Below are positions 37,033 through 48,788 of a DNA stretch of 64,000 bases, piece by piece (position 1 is the stretch's first letter; each line of letters starts with the position of its first letter). The DNA is from Parascedosporium putredinis. Lineage: Eukaryota > Ascomycota > Sordariomycetes > Microascales > Microascaceae. The position numbers and the translations under genes are program-made. A model generated the notes under the pieces. The model was not told the DNA's origin and did not search any database. It was given only the letters and a program-made list of their open reading frames with translations. The stretch spans positions 248,001 to 312,000 of the forward strand of contig CASHTG010000010.1 in assembly GCA_949357655.1 (NCBI GenBank). The letters run 5' to 3'.

Positions 37033-38470
37033 ATGAAGGATCATACCAAGTCGCGTCGTGGCTGTTCCCAGTGCAAAAGGAGAAAAGTCAAGGTATGGAT
37101 GAAATGTTCGTTTCCTTATGTGTTGATTGGACATGCTGGGCCGAGGGCGGATGCATTTACCGTACATTACGCCCCTGCAGCGCTTAGCTGCCTGGGAGAA
37201 GCCATTCACCGAAACGGGGTTATGCCGAGGCTTAGGTTGGGATTGATAGAGTGCTAAGCTAACGACACGTTTTTGGATTACATGAAGTGCGACGAGACAG
37301 TTCCGTGCTGCAACAGATGCTTCCGCCGCCGCGAGACCTGCTCCTTCATGGAGCAATTCGGACCCCCACCTCTCGTCGGAGTAGCCCCGGCAGCCAGCAT
37401 CACTCCGTCGGCTACGGCTCGGGCTACGTCACCCCGTCCACGCCCGCCCCCACCCAGTCCCTCGCCGCGCAGGCTGTGGACCTGGAGCTGACGCACTTTT
37501 ACCTCACCCATACGTACAAGACGCTCTGGGGCCGGCCTGAAGTGCATCCCATCTGGCGCGACGTCGTCTTCTTCGACGCTATCCGCCACCCCTTTTTACT
37601 CAACGGCCTCTTGGCTGTGGCTGCGATGCACAAAATCATCACCTGCGGCGATCCGGACGGGACGTACGCCTCAGCTGCCCTGCGCAAGCAGACGGCGGCG
37701 CTGGAAGGCTTCGTGCCCTTGCTGCACGACATGACGCCCGAGGCTGCCGAGGTAGCTTTTCCCATGTCTATTCTCGTATCCTATTGGGCTTTTGCGTCTA
37801 GGAACCTACCTCCGGAGTTGAGCATCCTCTCGGCGACCGAGGATCTGCTCCCAACGGCCTTTGCAGACCAGCACACCAATTCCTCTACTGCCAGTCCCGC
37901 CGCGACGCCCACGGCCGCGCCGGAGTCCGTCCTCACTCAGTTCCTCGAACTCGCGCGGAGAGTACGCCCCACCCACGCCGTGCACAGCTCCGCGCGGGAG
38001 ACGCTCCTCCGGAGCAAGCTCAGCCCGCTCATGAAGGTGCCGGACCCCAGCGAGCTCCCCGAGCTCGACGAGGACACGCGGCGGGCCCTGGCGCGACTGC
38101 ACGAGCGGGTCGACCCCTTGCTGGGCCCCATCTGGGACGCGGGGGCCAAGCCCGAGTTCCTCGCCCTGGACAACCTGTACCGCGTGATGCTGTGGCCGCA
38201 GTGGGGGAGCTGCTGCTCGCGTGGCCGGTGCGCGTGTCGGAGGGGTTCCTAGAGGAGCTGCGGGCGCGGAACCAGGCTGCGCTCACGGTGCTGGCGTACT
38301 GGGCCGTGGCGCTGCATAGCTTGGACGATCGGTGGTGGGCCAAGGGCTGGGCGACGCCGTTGATCGAGGAGGTGACGTGGATTGTGCAGGGCCCGTGGCG
38401 GGAGCTGGTCATGTGGCCGAGGCGGCGGGTGGGGTTGGACTCGGATTTGGGACTCCATCGCCCGCCGTAG
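37033..38470 (+). CDS. Zn2Cys6 transcription factor, Upc2/sterol-uptake-regulator type
   Basis: Exon 1 (37033-37092) ends inside the zinc cluster and exon 2 is 37288-38470. The joined cluster reads RRGCSQCKRRKVK then CDETVPCCNRC and TCSF. The regulatory domain begins VDLELTHFYLTHTYKTLW and FLLNGLLAVAAMHKI, the layout of the Upc2-like group. The product is about 414 aa. One base is missing in a C run at 37363-37367 and another near 38185-38192; with both, the length is a whole number of codons. Upc2 itself controls sterol synthesis and uptake; the target here is unknown. The gene converges on the RTA1 gene, whose family is linked to lipid or sterol stress. Confidence 0.83.
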
Positions 38471-38860
38471 GGGAAGGCTGGTGGTATTTTGTTCTTTCTC
38501 ATCGGGAGGCTTCGATGTGTTCTGTATTATTTGGTGCACGTTGGTGCACGCATGCCATGTCTCTGCTTCTATCTATTTTTCTCTTTCCCTCGTTCTAGGA
38601 GCCGAATTCGAGTGATGATGCTGCCAGAATGATATATACATAAAACGGGAAAGCGCGCCCTAGGGGTCGTGATAAGAAATTTGATGCGCCCTCGATGGCT
38701 GGTTGTTGTCGTTACGACTTTTGGATAGTCTAAAATGGTCTATAGAGCCTTCCGGAATAACAAAAAGGGAAAAAAGGAGACAAATATAAAGCAACGCGCA
38801 GAAATGCTACAGCGTACACGCTCAGACTATCGCTCAAGAGCAAACTCATCAATCTAGGTC
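38471..38860. other. Convergent 3' intergenic region
   Basis: About 390 bp of AT-richer sequence between the ends of the Zn2Cys6 and RTA1 genes; presumably both terminators. No gene seen. Confidence 0.5.
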
Positions 38861-40016
38861 TCATAGGCCCCCATCCATCAAACCTCCTATCTTTCTCTTT
38901 CGTCTTCTGATATTATCATGCGCGGTTGTGGGAGTCTGTCGAGATAAATGAAGGCTCCACTGATTCGAGTTGGACTCCTGTTCATCCCGGTCGACGTATC
39001 CGGTTCGCATGTATGGGTAAAAGATTCCGGGGTGGAAAATCGTGAGGGCAGCACCGGCTAGGGCAATCATGCTATAAAGGTCGAGGACACAAGTGGTTAG
39101 CTGCATGATCTTTTATTCTAGACAAGTGGTCAAGGAGTTGGGGAGGGCAAAGGTTACTTACAGGCCATCGAGAATCATGAACTCGGTTTGGTTTCTCATC
39201 CGGGGTTTCCCCAGCCACCAGCCATCTCGGGGAGTCTGGATTAAGCGTATCACATGTTAGCATTCGTTTCTTGGTATCCCTCTTCCCGACTCCTAAGCGT
39301 TATGCGCTGTCAACGTACCGGTAGATGCATCGGATGAGTACCGTCAAGTAGGCAAACGCTACTCCCATCTGGAACATGACGGCCTTGGAATCCACAGTCC
39401 TGCCCTTGGAGGCTGACTTGGAGGACCGGTTGCGGTACCGCCGAATGCTGTAATCGGCAGTGAGGACGCCACAAAAGACCATGGTAACTACCTGGAAAGC
39501 GATACCGGCGATAATGATGTTGTTGCCAGTCTTGAGGAGCTTCAAATTATCCTTGGCCGCTCCGGCGAGCCCACCACCGATGGCCTGCAGGCAGATGGAG
39601 CCAATATCACAACCGATAAAGATCCAAGTATAGAGCTCTGGCTTGAGCCGCGAATGCTCGGGTCCGTTGAGGCGGATAAAATGTTTAAGGGTCAGGTAGA
39701 TGCCTCCGGCGATGAAGGAGGGTCCGATGATGAGGCACACGATTTGCAGGCGCATGCCGGAGTCGCTCCAGGGATTGTCGTGCATGATGATGCGCCCCGC
39801 GTAGCCCAGTGCCTCGAGGAGACACCCCGCGGCGATGGCGAAGGAGTAAAAGTAGACTTTGGTCTTGAGGCCGATGGCGATTTGGCCGAGGCAGAAGAGG
39901 GCGTTGAAGGCGAGGAGCGCGGCGTTGGTCCCCAGCGCGGGATAGTAGCCGTACGTCGTGGCTTCGACGGGACAGGCTGGCGTCACTTCGACGCAGGCGG
40001 CGAATCCGCGCGGCAT
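38861..40016 (-). CDS. RTA1-like seven-transmembrane lipid transport/resistance protein
   Basis: Exons are 40016-39319, 39235-39162 and 39071-38861, for about 327 aa. Hydrophobic helices alternate through the chain. RTA1 family landmarks are present: ALGYAGRI, IGPSFIAGGIYLTLKHFIR, FIGCDIGSICLQAIGGGLA, and MRNQTEFMILDG before the last helix. Members sit in the plasma membrane or vacuole and are linked to phospholipid translocation and resistance to toxic sterol analogues. The second exon lacks one base in a four-G run (plus strand 39202-39205), where GGWGN and MRNQTEF fall out of frame; correcting gives exactly 328 codons. The C-terminal cytosolic tail is basic. Confidence 0.9.
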
Positions 40017-41391
40017 CGTGGCGGTAGCGTGGGTTTTCTGGCGTCGGTGAGGAATAGGAATAAGTTGCGGGTACGGAGCGAGGGGATTGGTAAAGGGCGT
40101 CGTGGTCCCCAGTTGGGCTTTGGGTTATTTCTTCTTCCTTTGCTACATGTATGGGCTCGGGTCTCAAATCGAGGGTCTCTTGACGAGGTTTGTGTTTTAC
40201 TGCTGCGAGAGCAAAGGTCGATGGCAGGAACACCACATGGAGGGACCAAAGGGGGTGTGCCAATCGATAGCTTATGTATAAGTATATCATTATTAGAGAC
40301 CTAGGCCACTACGTTTTCGCCCCTCCCCTCCCCTTGGCTTGGTCCTCATCTGCGTCCGTTGGTGATCGGTGATAAGGTTCCGCGCCACTTTCCCAATGAA
40401 AAATATTCCCGGAGCAGAATCCACTAGCGCGTGGAGACTCGTGGTTCCACCGTCTACGTGAGTAAAAAACCCACCTCCGGCACCTTCGGAGACGAGTCGC
40501 ACAGCGTTTCCTGCCTGTCAGCGTCGGCGTCCCGCTGGCGCCAAGACCCCAATCCGAGGATCTCGCTTCCGGAAAGGGTTTAGTGTGCGAGGTCTCTCGG
40601 ATTCCTTCCTCGCAAAAGGCGCAAAAAGCGGGTCGGGTCTTGACGTGCGCTGGTTCCAACAAAAGGAGAAAAACAAACAAAAACCTTGGAAACTGCTTCT
40701 TGCAATTGATAAGCGACATTTATTAGGGCTTTGCGGCTTAAATTGGGGGTTTTGTTTCCCTGGACTCGGTACGGGCTCCGCACGCGGGCGACAAAAGGGG
40801 GAGGGTTGAGGCTATGCCCATGTGCCAAGCGGCGAGGCCCGCATCTCGGACCGTATGCGAGATGGCTTAAACCCGCCGAGAGCTCGCTGAGCGCTGAGAG
40901 TGACGGACATTTTCGGACGTGGTTGTTGAAGCACACTACTTTTCGGTGCATTATTGCAGTCGCAGGTGTGTTCCATTGTGCTTTATCATTTTTGCCATTG
41001 CTCTTCCGTCACCCTAGTTTCTGGCACACGCGTAAGGGATCTGGGAGGGTGTTGCACAGATAGATATGGAAGTTGGTGGCTTTAGGCAGCCATGAATTGA
41101 CCCATCCAGTTCTTCTCGAGCTTTGTTGGGCAGTGTGTAAGAAGCCGTGGACGACGAGGCGAAACGTGTCCTGCATAGATAATCAAGGCTTGATGGCTCC
41201 AAGAGGGAAACAAACAGTTGAGAAAGCACTGATAGTTGAGGGAAAACGATAGAGAGTTGGGAATTCCATAAGTTAATCCTCTAGATACAATGCCATGTAG
41301 GCTCAGAATGATGTGTTGCAACACACACATTTCTATCCCTCCGCCATATTCACCACCACATGCCCAGCATCGCCGTCTGGGGCGAGCGCCG
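40017..41391. other. Intergenic region, nothing recognised
   Basis: About 1.4 kb covering the RTA1 promoter and the 3' side of the next gene. Short frames only. One TACATGTA palindrome is at 40144. Confidence 0.5.
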
Positions 41392-43524
41392 TCAAGCAAA
41401 GTCCTCCTCCGTACTCATCGTGTGAAGAGCCCCGTCCCCAAACACAAAATCGTTCTCGATCTGCGAAAACAGAAACTGATTCGCCTCCTCCAGCGACCAC
41501 GACCACGGCGTAGCCCCGTCGAGAACCGCCCCTGCTTCCTCATTTCCCGACGGCACGAATCCCATCGGCGCAGCAGCCATCCGCACCTCCGCGTCTACCA
41601 CTTCGCCGAGCCTAACCCTAGGCTCAACTCGGGGGCCCTCGCACGTACTCGCCGAATCGTCCTCCATCTGCAGCCTCGCCGCGGTCGAGCGGTCCAAGTA
41701 CTGGAAAAACAGCCGGAGGACCCAGTTCTGCACCTCCCACGTCGTCTGGAGCTCCTGCAGGCCCAACAGACACACCTTGGCGCGGTGCTCCGCAATCGCC
41801 CGCGTGGCGCTGGTGCTGGCCTCGCGCAGGAGAGGGTGTGCACGCACAGCGTGTTGAAGAGGTTCGTGATGACGTGCACGTGCGCGTGCCGGAGCTGGCC
41901 GCCGGGGAGCATGTCCTCGACGATGCGGGCGTTGCGCGAGGCGGCTTGCAGGGCTACGCCGCCGTCGACGCCGCGGCTTTCGGGCCCGCCGATGAAGCCG
42001 GCGCGGTAGAGGAGAATTAAAAGGTTGTTGTAGGAGAGGTGGAGCATGTTGGCGTAGAAGCTGGGCGGCGCGTCGAAGTCGCCTTGGTCTAGCCGCATGG
42101 CGCGGGGTAACTCGTCTTTCCACCGTATGAGGTCGTCTCTCATTGCGTTTCTGTCGCCCGTCGATAGTACTTTTCCCGGGAGGTAGCCGCAGTGGCAGAG
42201 CCTGCCTAGGGTCCTCGCTAGCTGCGTCATGCTAATGACGTACGCTACCCATTCGGCGGCCACTTCGGGCGGCGTAGATGGCTGAAATGCAGAAGTGAAA
42301 TCCGCTTCGGTGAGCATATCCACGTCGCAGTCTTCGTCGCGGACTCTGTTCGGTAAACCGAGTGCAGCAGCGCACTGTCTCTCTCGGGTATATAAGGACC
42401 ACCAGAGCCGCCGCTTCAACCTATCTACCTTTGTCTGCCCCATGCCGGCACATCTGTGAAACCCCTTACTCTGTGCCAAGGAGAGGGTGACGCCGAGCCA
42501 ATGCCGCACGTCCTTCTCGAAGAGTGCGCCGTCTCTCCAGAAGCTCAGGTGAAACAAGGCCTGAATGACGACCAATTTCTTTTGCTCGAAGCCAACGTCG
42601 TAAATATCCTTGGCACGGTTGTAAAACAGATACTTGGCCCGTCGGCGTCCGCCTAGCCCGGCATCTCGCAGGTAGTCCTCGTCGCAATGTAGACAGCCGA
42701 TGAAGAGCATGGCTTGCAAGAGGAAATGTGAGATGGTCCCGTCTCCATATTGACGCCAGATGTCAGGCTCATCCACGACGGCGAAACAAGGGTGGAACCA
42801 CTGGAAGTAGGCTTTCAGGATCTCTTTGACGACGAGGTTATCTGGGTATGAGAAGACCCCTTGCGCGCGGAGCAGCTCGACTTTGGTTTCACGCCTCTCG
42901 ACCGCCCACGGCGGAAGCACGCTGGCCGCCTTGATCGCGTTGGGGATGGAATGGTAGAATCGCAGGTCTTGCCTCCGGCTCTGGTTGAGGCGCGGGGAGG
43001 CCTCTGGCCGGAGTGGATGCTTCGCTGAAGTAGCGGATGGAACTTGACTCGCCGAGAAATACGGACCCTTCTTCGTCGGGTTGGAAGGTAAGGCCAGGGC
43101 CCTCGAGAGATTGGGTTGGTCCGGTCACGGGTGGATTCCGTATTCGACGTCTTTCGGGGTTCGCCTCTACATCGCTGCCAGGGTCCCGACGGAGAGTTGC
43201 TAACACGTGCGACGCCGCGATATCTTCGCTCACACGGCTGCTTCCCGGGGTCAAGGTATCCTCATTCGCGACACTCGGCGTGGTCGGAGCCGGAGTCGCC
43301 ACACCAGCCTCGCTGGTTTCTGCGCGGCGTGACGATCTCGTCGCGGCGAGGCCACGGGAGTGTCTCGGGTGTTTACCCCGTCGGGACTCCCGGATCTCGC
43401 ACACCGTGCCTGCCGAAGAGCAATTGGTGCACGGGGTTTTATCGCCGGCGTCGCACTTGACACGCCGGGCGTTGCACGGGACGCAGGCTTGCTTCGCCCG
43501 CTTCCGGAGCGGAGGCCGGGCCAT
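41392..43524 (-). CDS. Zn2Cys6 transcription factor beside the succinyl-CoA ligase genes
   Basis: A single-exon gene of about 710 aa. The N-terminal zinc cluster reads ACVPCNARRVKCD, PCTNC and VCEIRESRRGK, resembling the cutinase/fatty-acid regulator group (CTF1, FarA/FarB), though I hold that subfamily loosely. The fungal regulatory domain shows WFHPCFAVVD, FIGCLHCD, GVTLSLAQSKGFHR and RRLWWSLYTRERQCAAALG. The tail is acidic. Two frame breaks, near 42985-43000 and 41836, cancel each other, leaving exactly 711 codons. The gene is divergent from the succinyl-CoA ligase alpha gene across 470 bp, so it is a good candidate for the pathway-specific regulator. Confidence 0.83.
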
Positions 43525-43994
43525 CGAAGGCGGGAGGTGGCTTTGCTTCTCCGGGCCGGGGAACCGGAGTGGATAGCGGTACTCGGATCAAGGAATAAGC
43601 AATATAAGAACAACTGGTAAAAGCCCGGCTTCGGCGATTTGTACGGGGGCGGCGAGACAAAGAGAATAGGGAAGAAAATGGAAGAAGCCGAAACGGAAAG
43701 TCGGCGACGGAGTAAAATTCGACGCTACATATTCTTCAGGGTTAGTGTGGGGTTGTATCGGCTATATGCACCGCCGAGTAGCCGACATGGTGTGATTTTG
43801 GTCCGAGGTCTGGGGATGTGGGAATCAGCTCGGCCGTTGTTTGGCCGGGACGCCACGCTTGCCGCAAGGTGACGTGGGGTAGCAGCGGCCTTGGGACGGA
43901 CACCTCGTGCTCAACAGTGTCATCGTATCAAGAAAATCATTTGCCCTGTTTAGTCCTTGGTTCCTGAATCGCGAACCATTAATCTATAGTAACC
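43525..43994. promoter_or_regulatory. Bidirectional promoter between regulator and SCS alpha
   Basis: The start codons of the Zn2Cys6 regulator (-) and the succinyl-CoA ligase alpha gene (+) face away from each other across 470 bp. Zn2Cys6 proteins usually bind CGG half-sites, and several CGG triplets are present, but I cannot assign a specific operator by eye. Confidence 0.45.
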
Positions 43995-45273
43995 ATGAAT
44001 TTTCGCTGCAGCTGGACTGTGGCTGGGCGCCGCGTATCATTATCAAGCCAGTATAGTCGGCCATCGAGGAGATGGATATCCAGTACGGCTAACTGGCAGC
44101 ATCCATCGTCATCACCTTCGCCCTATGAAACAGCGACGATTCAAAACCTGCGTATAGACAAGGATACACGGGTCATCTACCAGGGTATGCAATGAGTGCA
44201 ACCTACCCGTCTCTCATTCATTGGTCCCGTGGGCTAACTCAGATGGTGTAGGGTTTACTGGAAAGGCGGTATGAGCTATCAATTGAAGGGTCTCGGGGCA
44301 CGATGTGCTCGTTCTCTCTTATTTTAACGTTTCCGAGTTTCTAGGCAACAGTAAATGCCAAGGACACGATAGAATATGGCACCAAGATCGTGGGAGGCGT
44401 ATCCCCGGCAAAGGCGGTCAGACTCATCTTGGTCTTCCCGTGTTTAATACTGTCAAAGAAGTGGGTACCAGGCGGGAGAGCAGCTGCATTGGCGACGAAT
44501 GGCCGGCTAGAAGAACTAAATAACTAATGGGTACATGTACATCAGGCAATGGAAGAAGTGAAGCCGCACGCTACGTCCGTCTTTGTACCCGCCCCGTTCG
44601 CAGCCCAAGCAATCCTCGAGGCTATCGAGGCTGAGGTGCCCTCGTTGTTTCCGTGGCCGAGCACGTCCCCGTACATGATATGCTGCGCGTTCACGAGGTC
44701 CTGAGAACACAGACGAAAACCCGACTGGTTGGGCCCAACTGTCCGGGCATCATCGCGCCGGAACAGTGCAGGATTGGCATTATGCCGTATAAGCAGTACA
44801 AACGGGGCAAGGTGGGCATCGTCTCCAAGAGCGGTACTCTAAGCTACGAGGCGGTCGGGGCAACTACCAAGGTCGGCCTCGGGCAGAGCATCGTTGTCGG
44901 GATGGGCGGGGATATGCTAGCTGGGACGACGCTCGTGGATGGGCTGAAGCTGTTCTTCGAGCATGACGAGACGGAGGGCATCATCGTGATTGGGGAGATT
45001 GGGGGCGAAGCTGAGCTCAGGGCGGCGGAGTTGATCCGGGAGTATAGGAGGAATACGCCGAACCCGAAGCCCATCGTCGCCATGGTGGCGGGTCGGACGG
45101 CGCCTCCCGGAAAGATGATGGGCCATGCCGGAGCGATCCTATCCCCGCGCGACGTTTCGGCGGACGCTAAAGCTAAGGCGCTAGAGAAGGCTGGGGCGTT
45201 GGTTGTTCCTCATCCCGGTGTTATGGGCGTCGAGATGAAGAGATTGCTCGAGAGCCGTGCCCCTACTACGTAG
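43995..45273 (+). CDS. Succinyl-CoA ligase-like alpha subunit, probably mitochondrial paralog
   Basis: Exons are 43995-44184, a 17-nt micro-exon 44252-44268, 44345-44460 and 44546-45273, giving 350 aa. An Arg/Ser-rich N-terminus resembles a mitochondrial presequence. The CoA-binding QGFTGKA, IEYGTKIVGG, LVGPNCPGI, GIVSKSGTLSYEAV and phosphohistidine motif MMGHAGAI are present. The family makes or cleaves acyl-CoA from a dicarboxylate with ADP/GDP. Some positions differ from the usual fungal sequence: the expected GGDPF reads GGDML, and the stretch after GFTGK is unusual. That suggests a diverged paralog. Two missing bases (about 44414 and 44639-44641) break frame; with them the gene is exactly 351 codons. 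It pairs with the beta gene 3.5 kb downstream. Confidence 0.9.
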
Positions 45274-45503
45274 TACGGCAGGGTGGTCATACGAAAGATT
45301 TAATCTTTATTGATATATGTGTCCCTGATTTAGGCTATAGAAGTCTACTTAATAAGCCTTGCACCAAAGTCTTATCCTATTTTTCAGCTCCGACACGTCC
45401 TCGTGATCCAGGCTGCATAGCTAAGATGGACCAACACACATATCCTCATCCCAGTTTCTTATGAATGCACGATCGACCCACCCAGGCCATATCCTCAGTA
45501 TTC

Positions 45504-47785
45504 TCAAGCTTGGCAGTTCTCTAGACCCGCTACAAGTTGAGCACATAGCTCCCTCTCGCTCGCCTTCTCAGCTTCCTCATCACTGCTGTCAATCATGAGG
45601 CAACTGAGCACAACGTCGGCATACGTGTCGCCACAGACCCATCTAAGGCGGCCGAGATACTCGTCACACACCCAGCGTCTGCGCTCGTAGTGATCCTCAT
45701 CCCCGTCGCCAGAGTGCTTGTAGTCATGTAATTCCTTCCAGAGACCGATCTCAAGCAATAGAATGCCGAGTGAGTAGACATCGTACGCGTGTCGATACAA
45801 ACGTCTGGGGTTTGCATGCTTGGCCGGGTGTTGGTAATAGTCCAGCGTGAAGCCACTAACAGTGGAATCTTTGGCTACATTTTTGAGCATGCCTTTTCCT
45901 ACCATATCAAAGCCGTAGATGCTCTCGGACCGGCGACGGACTTCTGCTCTTTTCACTGGCAAGGGAAGCCTCGATGCCTCCCAAAAATAACTGCTACTTT
46001 TGTCTTGAACTGGAGGAAGAGATCGTTGAATAGATGGTTGAACCGTGGTCCCTGATTCTTCTTTATTAATGCGATTTGTTCTGTGTTCTTCTTCGTTTAT
46101 CAGTGTTGATAATGGAAGGCCTGCCATCGGGGTTGTATCATCAGGCCGCGAAAAGATGTAACCCATCAGGATAGGGTTCGAGACATCAATAACCGTGTTC
46201 TCTTCGTGAGTGCTCTCCTCGTGACGGCTACCATTTGTGGTAGCGCTCCCGGGTTGTTCGGGGAAGAAAATGACCGACTGGGCGCGTATGTTCTTGTGCA
46301 GCCAGCCGCTCGAGTGAAGCAGACACACAGCACGCACAAGCTTGCGCGCTAAGCGGAACCGCGCACCGAGCGAGGCATCGATGCCTAACACGCGCTCCAT
46401 GCCGAGAAGCGACTTCAGCGCCACAGGAGCACGAAGCTTGAGGTTTTCCGCAGGCCGCTCCCGCGTTTGGACTCCCGTCGTGCCAGGTAGCTTGTAGAGG
46501 ATGCTGCAATGGCCCTTTCATCGCCTTTCGTGTGGTCGATCATGGCAACGATGTCTAAACCCTGGATGCCTGTCATTACATTTTCACCCTTGAATGTGTT
46601 GAAGAAGTTTTTGACAACGGCACGCAGTCTGGGGTCGGCGGGCCTGACAATTTCAATCGGCGCGACGTCCTCATCCTCATCCTCCTCATCCTCCTCTTCG
46701 CTACTGCTACTGAGGCTGCCCTTCAACGAACTTGAGGCATACTTGCCATATGAACGAGCCGCTGAGAAGGCGTTGTTTATCGTGATTGCTTCGAGTACTT
46801 TTCGCTTTCTTCGGTCACGCTTCTTCCTTTCTTGCTCCTTGATTTGCTTCTTTTGCTCCGGGGTAAGATCGGAGGGCGGCCCGCGGTAGTCGCGCATCTC
46901 GACATATACGACCTGCCCTTCAAAGGTCCCAAGTCCCTTCCCCAGATAATGCAGTTGAGGTTGAGCCTCCTCGATGCTGGCTAGAGCCTCATCGTTAGGG
47001 GTTGCCGTATTCCCTTTGTTTTCGTTGACGGATGCCTTGAGAATGGCCGCTGAGGCTAACAGCTTATACGCCTCTTGCATTGAAAAGCTATCATCGACTT
47101 GAGCGTGTTCGGCCGCAAGCTTGGAAGTCCACTTTAGTCCCGCGGGAGACTCCTGTCCCGCCACGCATTCCATAACGAAATAGATGTTCATCGAGGGGAC
47201 CGCATTCTCGGGGCAGAGGCGATAGAGTGTGTCGCCGTGGAACTTTAACTCGGCGATGAGTTTCTTGAAGTTCTCTCTATCCTTCATAGCCCACTTAAGC
47301 TTAGCGAGAACAGAAAGACGGTTCTTTGCCTCCGCGATGACTGGCTCGATTTGTATGATTGCTGTATCCGGGATCACCAAGTCGATGCCGCCAGTATGCG
47401 CCGATTCATCCTGCGTGGTTTCAGTGCGCCTGAGTTGGATGCCATAGCGATTTCCGAGTTTGTTCTGATCAGAAAGGGTATCGACAAGAGCCGAAAGGGC
47501 TTTGAATATGGCTTCGGCCTTGTAACGATTTTTCTGGAGATACTTGTGAAGTTTGGTCGGTGTTCCTTCGTTGTCGTGGGGAAGTATCGCCGCCTTGGTG
47601 CCATCGTCACCGAGAATTTGCCAATGAAAGCCCCACGATTTGAGCACCGCCTGCTGAATTTCGAGCTCTCGCATATATGAAGAGGATGATGCTTCAGCTG
47701 TTCTCGCTGCAGTGAAGAAATTGTAGCAATCGTAGCACGCCCTATACAGTGACACGATGCCTACAGCGAGACCCGCGACGTCCAT
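45504..47785 (-). CDS. HeLo-domain (HET-s/LopB) protein with C-terminal kinase-like domain
   Basis: About 760 aa. The N-terminus (MDVAGLAVGIVSLYRACYDCYNFF, then EIQQAVLKSWG) matches the HeLo / prion-inhibition-and-propagation domain, which permeabilises membranes in fungal incompatibility reactions. A basic stretch (KEQERKKRDRRKRK, near residue 320) and an acidic Ser/Glu/Asp run (near 360) follow. The C-terminal third is kinase-like: LVRAVCLLHSSGWLHKNIR, then YDVYSLGILLLEIGLWKE. The catalytic HRD is replaced by LHKNI and I see no DFG, so it is probably a pseudokinase of the HeLo-kinase class. One base is missing near 46495-46505; the fixed length is 761 codons. The start at 47785 was preferred over an ATG 33 bp upstream because HeLo proteins begin with this helix. 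Confidence 0.82.
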
Positions 47786-48788
47786 TATGGCAAGTTGGGG
47801 AAGAATGAATAGGGCCAACTAAAAATGTCTTCGGGTACCTCGAGGAAGCCCACCGGATATTGTATCGAATCTTGGCTTGGAACCCTTGTGTGTGACAGTA
47901 TCTCGTATAACTTATTCCACTTCTTTATGGTTGGCGGACCAAGTAGCAATATTTAATGCCCTTGCTTAGTCCGAATGAGTATCGAATGCTGTGAAACACA
48001 AGCGGGGATACCGGTTCAATAAGGCTTTAGCGGTTGAGTGTCTTCGTGCTAAAAATACACTTCGATGCCGATGTGCATATCGAACTGTCAATATTCGATT
48101 AGTTCAATGTTCTGCTGGTTGAGGCTTGGCTTTATTAGGCATCAACATGCCAAGTTATTCAGTCGAGTAGATGCGCCCGCTTCGCGGCCTGATGCCTCAA
48201 GCTCGGGGTCTTTGCTGACCCCCGCCCACGCATACACACCTGCCCTCAGAGCCGTAGTGACATTGGAACCATTTTGGATTACATGATTGTTGTCCGCTAA
48301 GATCAGGAGTATCTTTGGCAGACGCCGTAGATACAGTCAGGTAGCCATTACCGAGGAAAATTGCCCGAGGTGACAGGAGGACTATCGTCCCATGATGCTT
48401 CCCATTCGACAAGCCCTAAGATTTCATCTACCTCATCTACCTTGCTTCTATATCGCTAGTCGAACTAGAACTGTGCCTGGCGGTAAAATGTACCAGCTAT
48501 CCGTCCTAAAAGTCTACCTTGGTCACATTAATTGATCTCCTTCCATTCGTATTCGTGACCTACTAACTCGCAGAGCCCACCACTATGCCGCTTCACGCCC
48601 TGAGGAGGAAATAACAATTCTCATGTGTCAGGTTGAGAACGACTGAGAGATGACGTAAAGGGACGTGTAATCTAAACAGTGGCTTCTTGCGTATTGAAGA
48701 ATATGGATCCGCCTCGGCCTCCCTCGCCGCACTGATATTATATGTCGAAGTATAGGCGGCCTGGTGCCGTTTGCGCTCTCCATAGTAA
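47786..48788. other. Intergenic region, nothing recognised
   Basis: About 1 kb forming the promoter of the HeLo gene and the 3' side of the SCS beta gene. No domain-bearing frame seen. Confidence 0.5.

Noticed and set aside
39654..40304. 216-aa plus-strand frame
   Set aside because: Antisense to RTA1 exon 1; composition is Glu/Gly/Val-biased as expected for a shadow frame.
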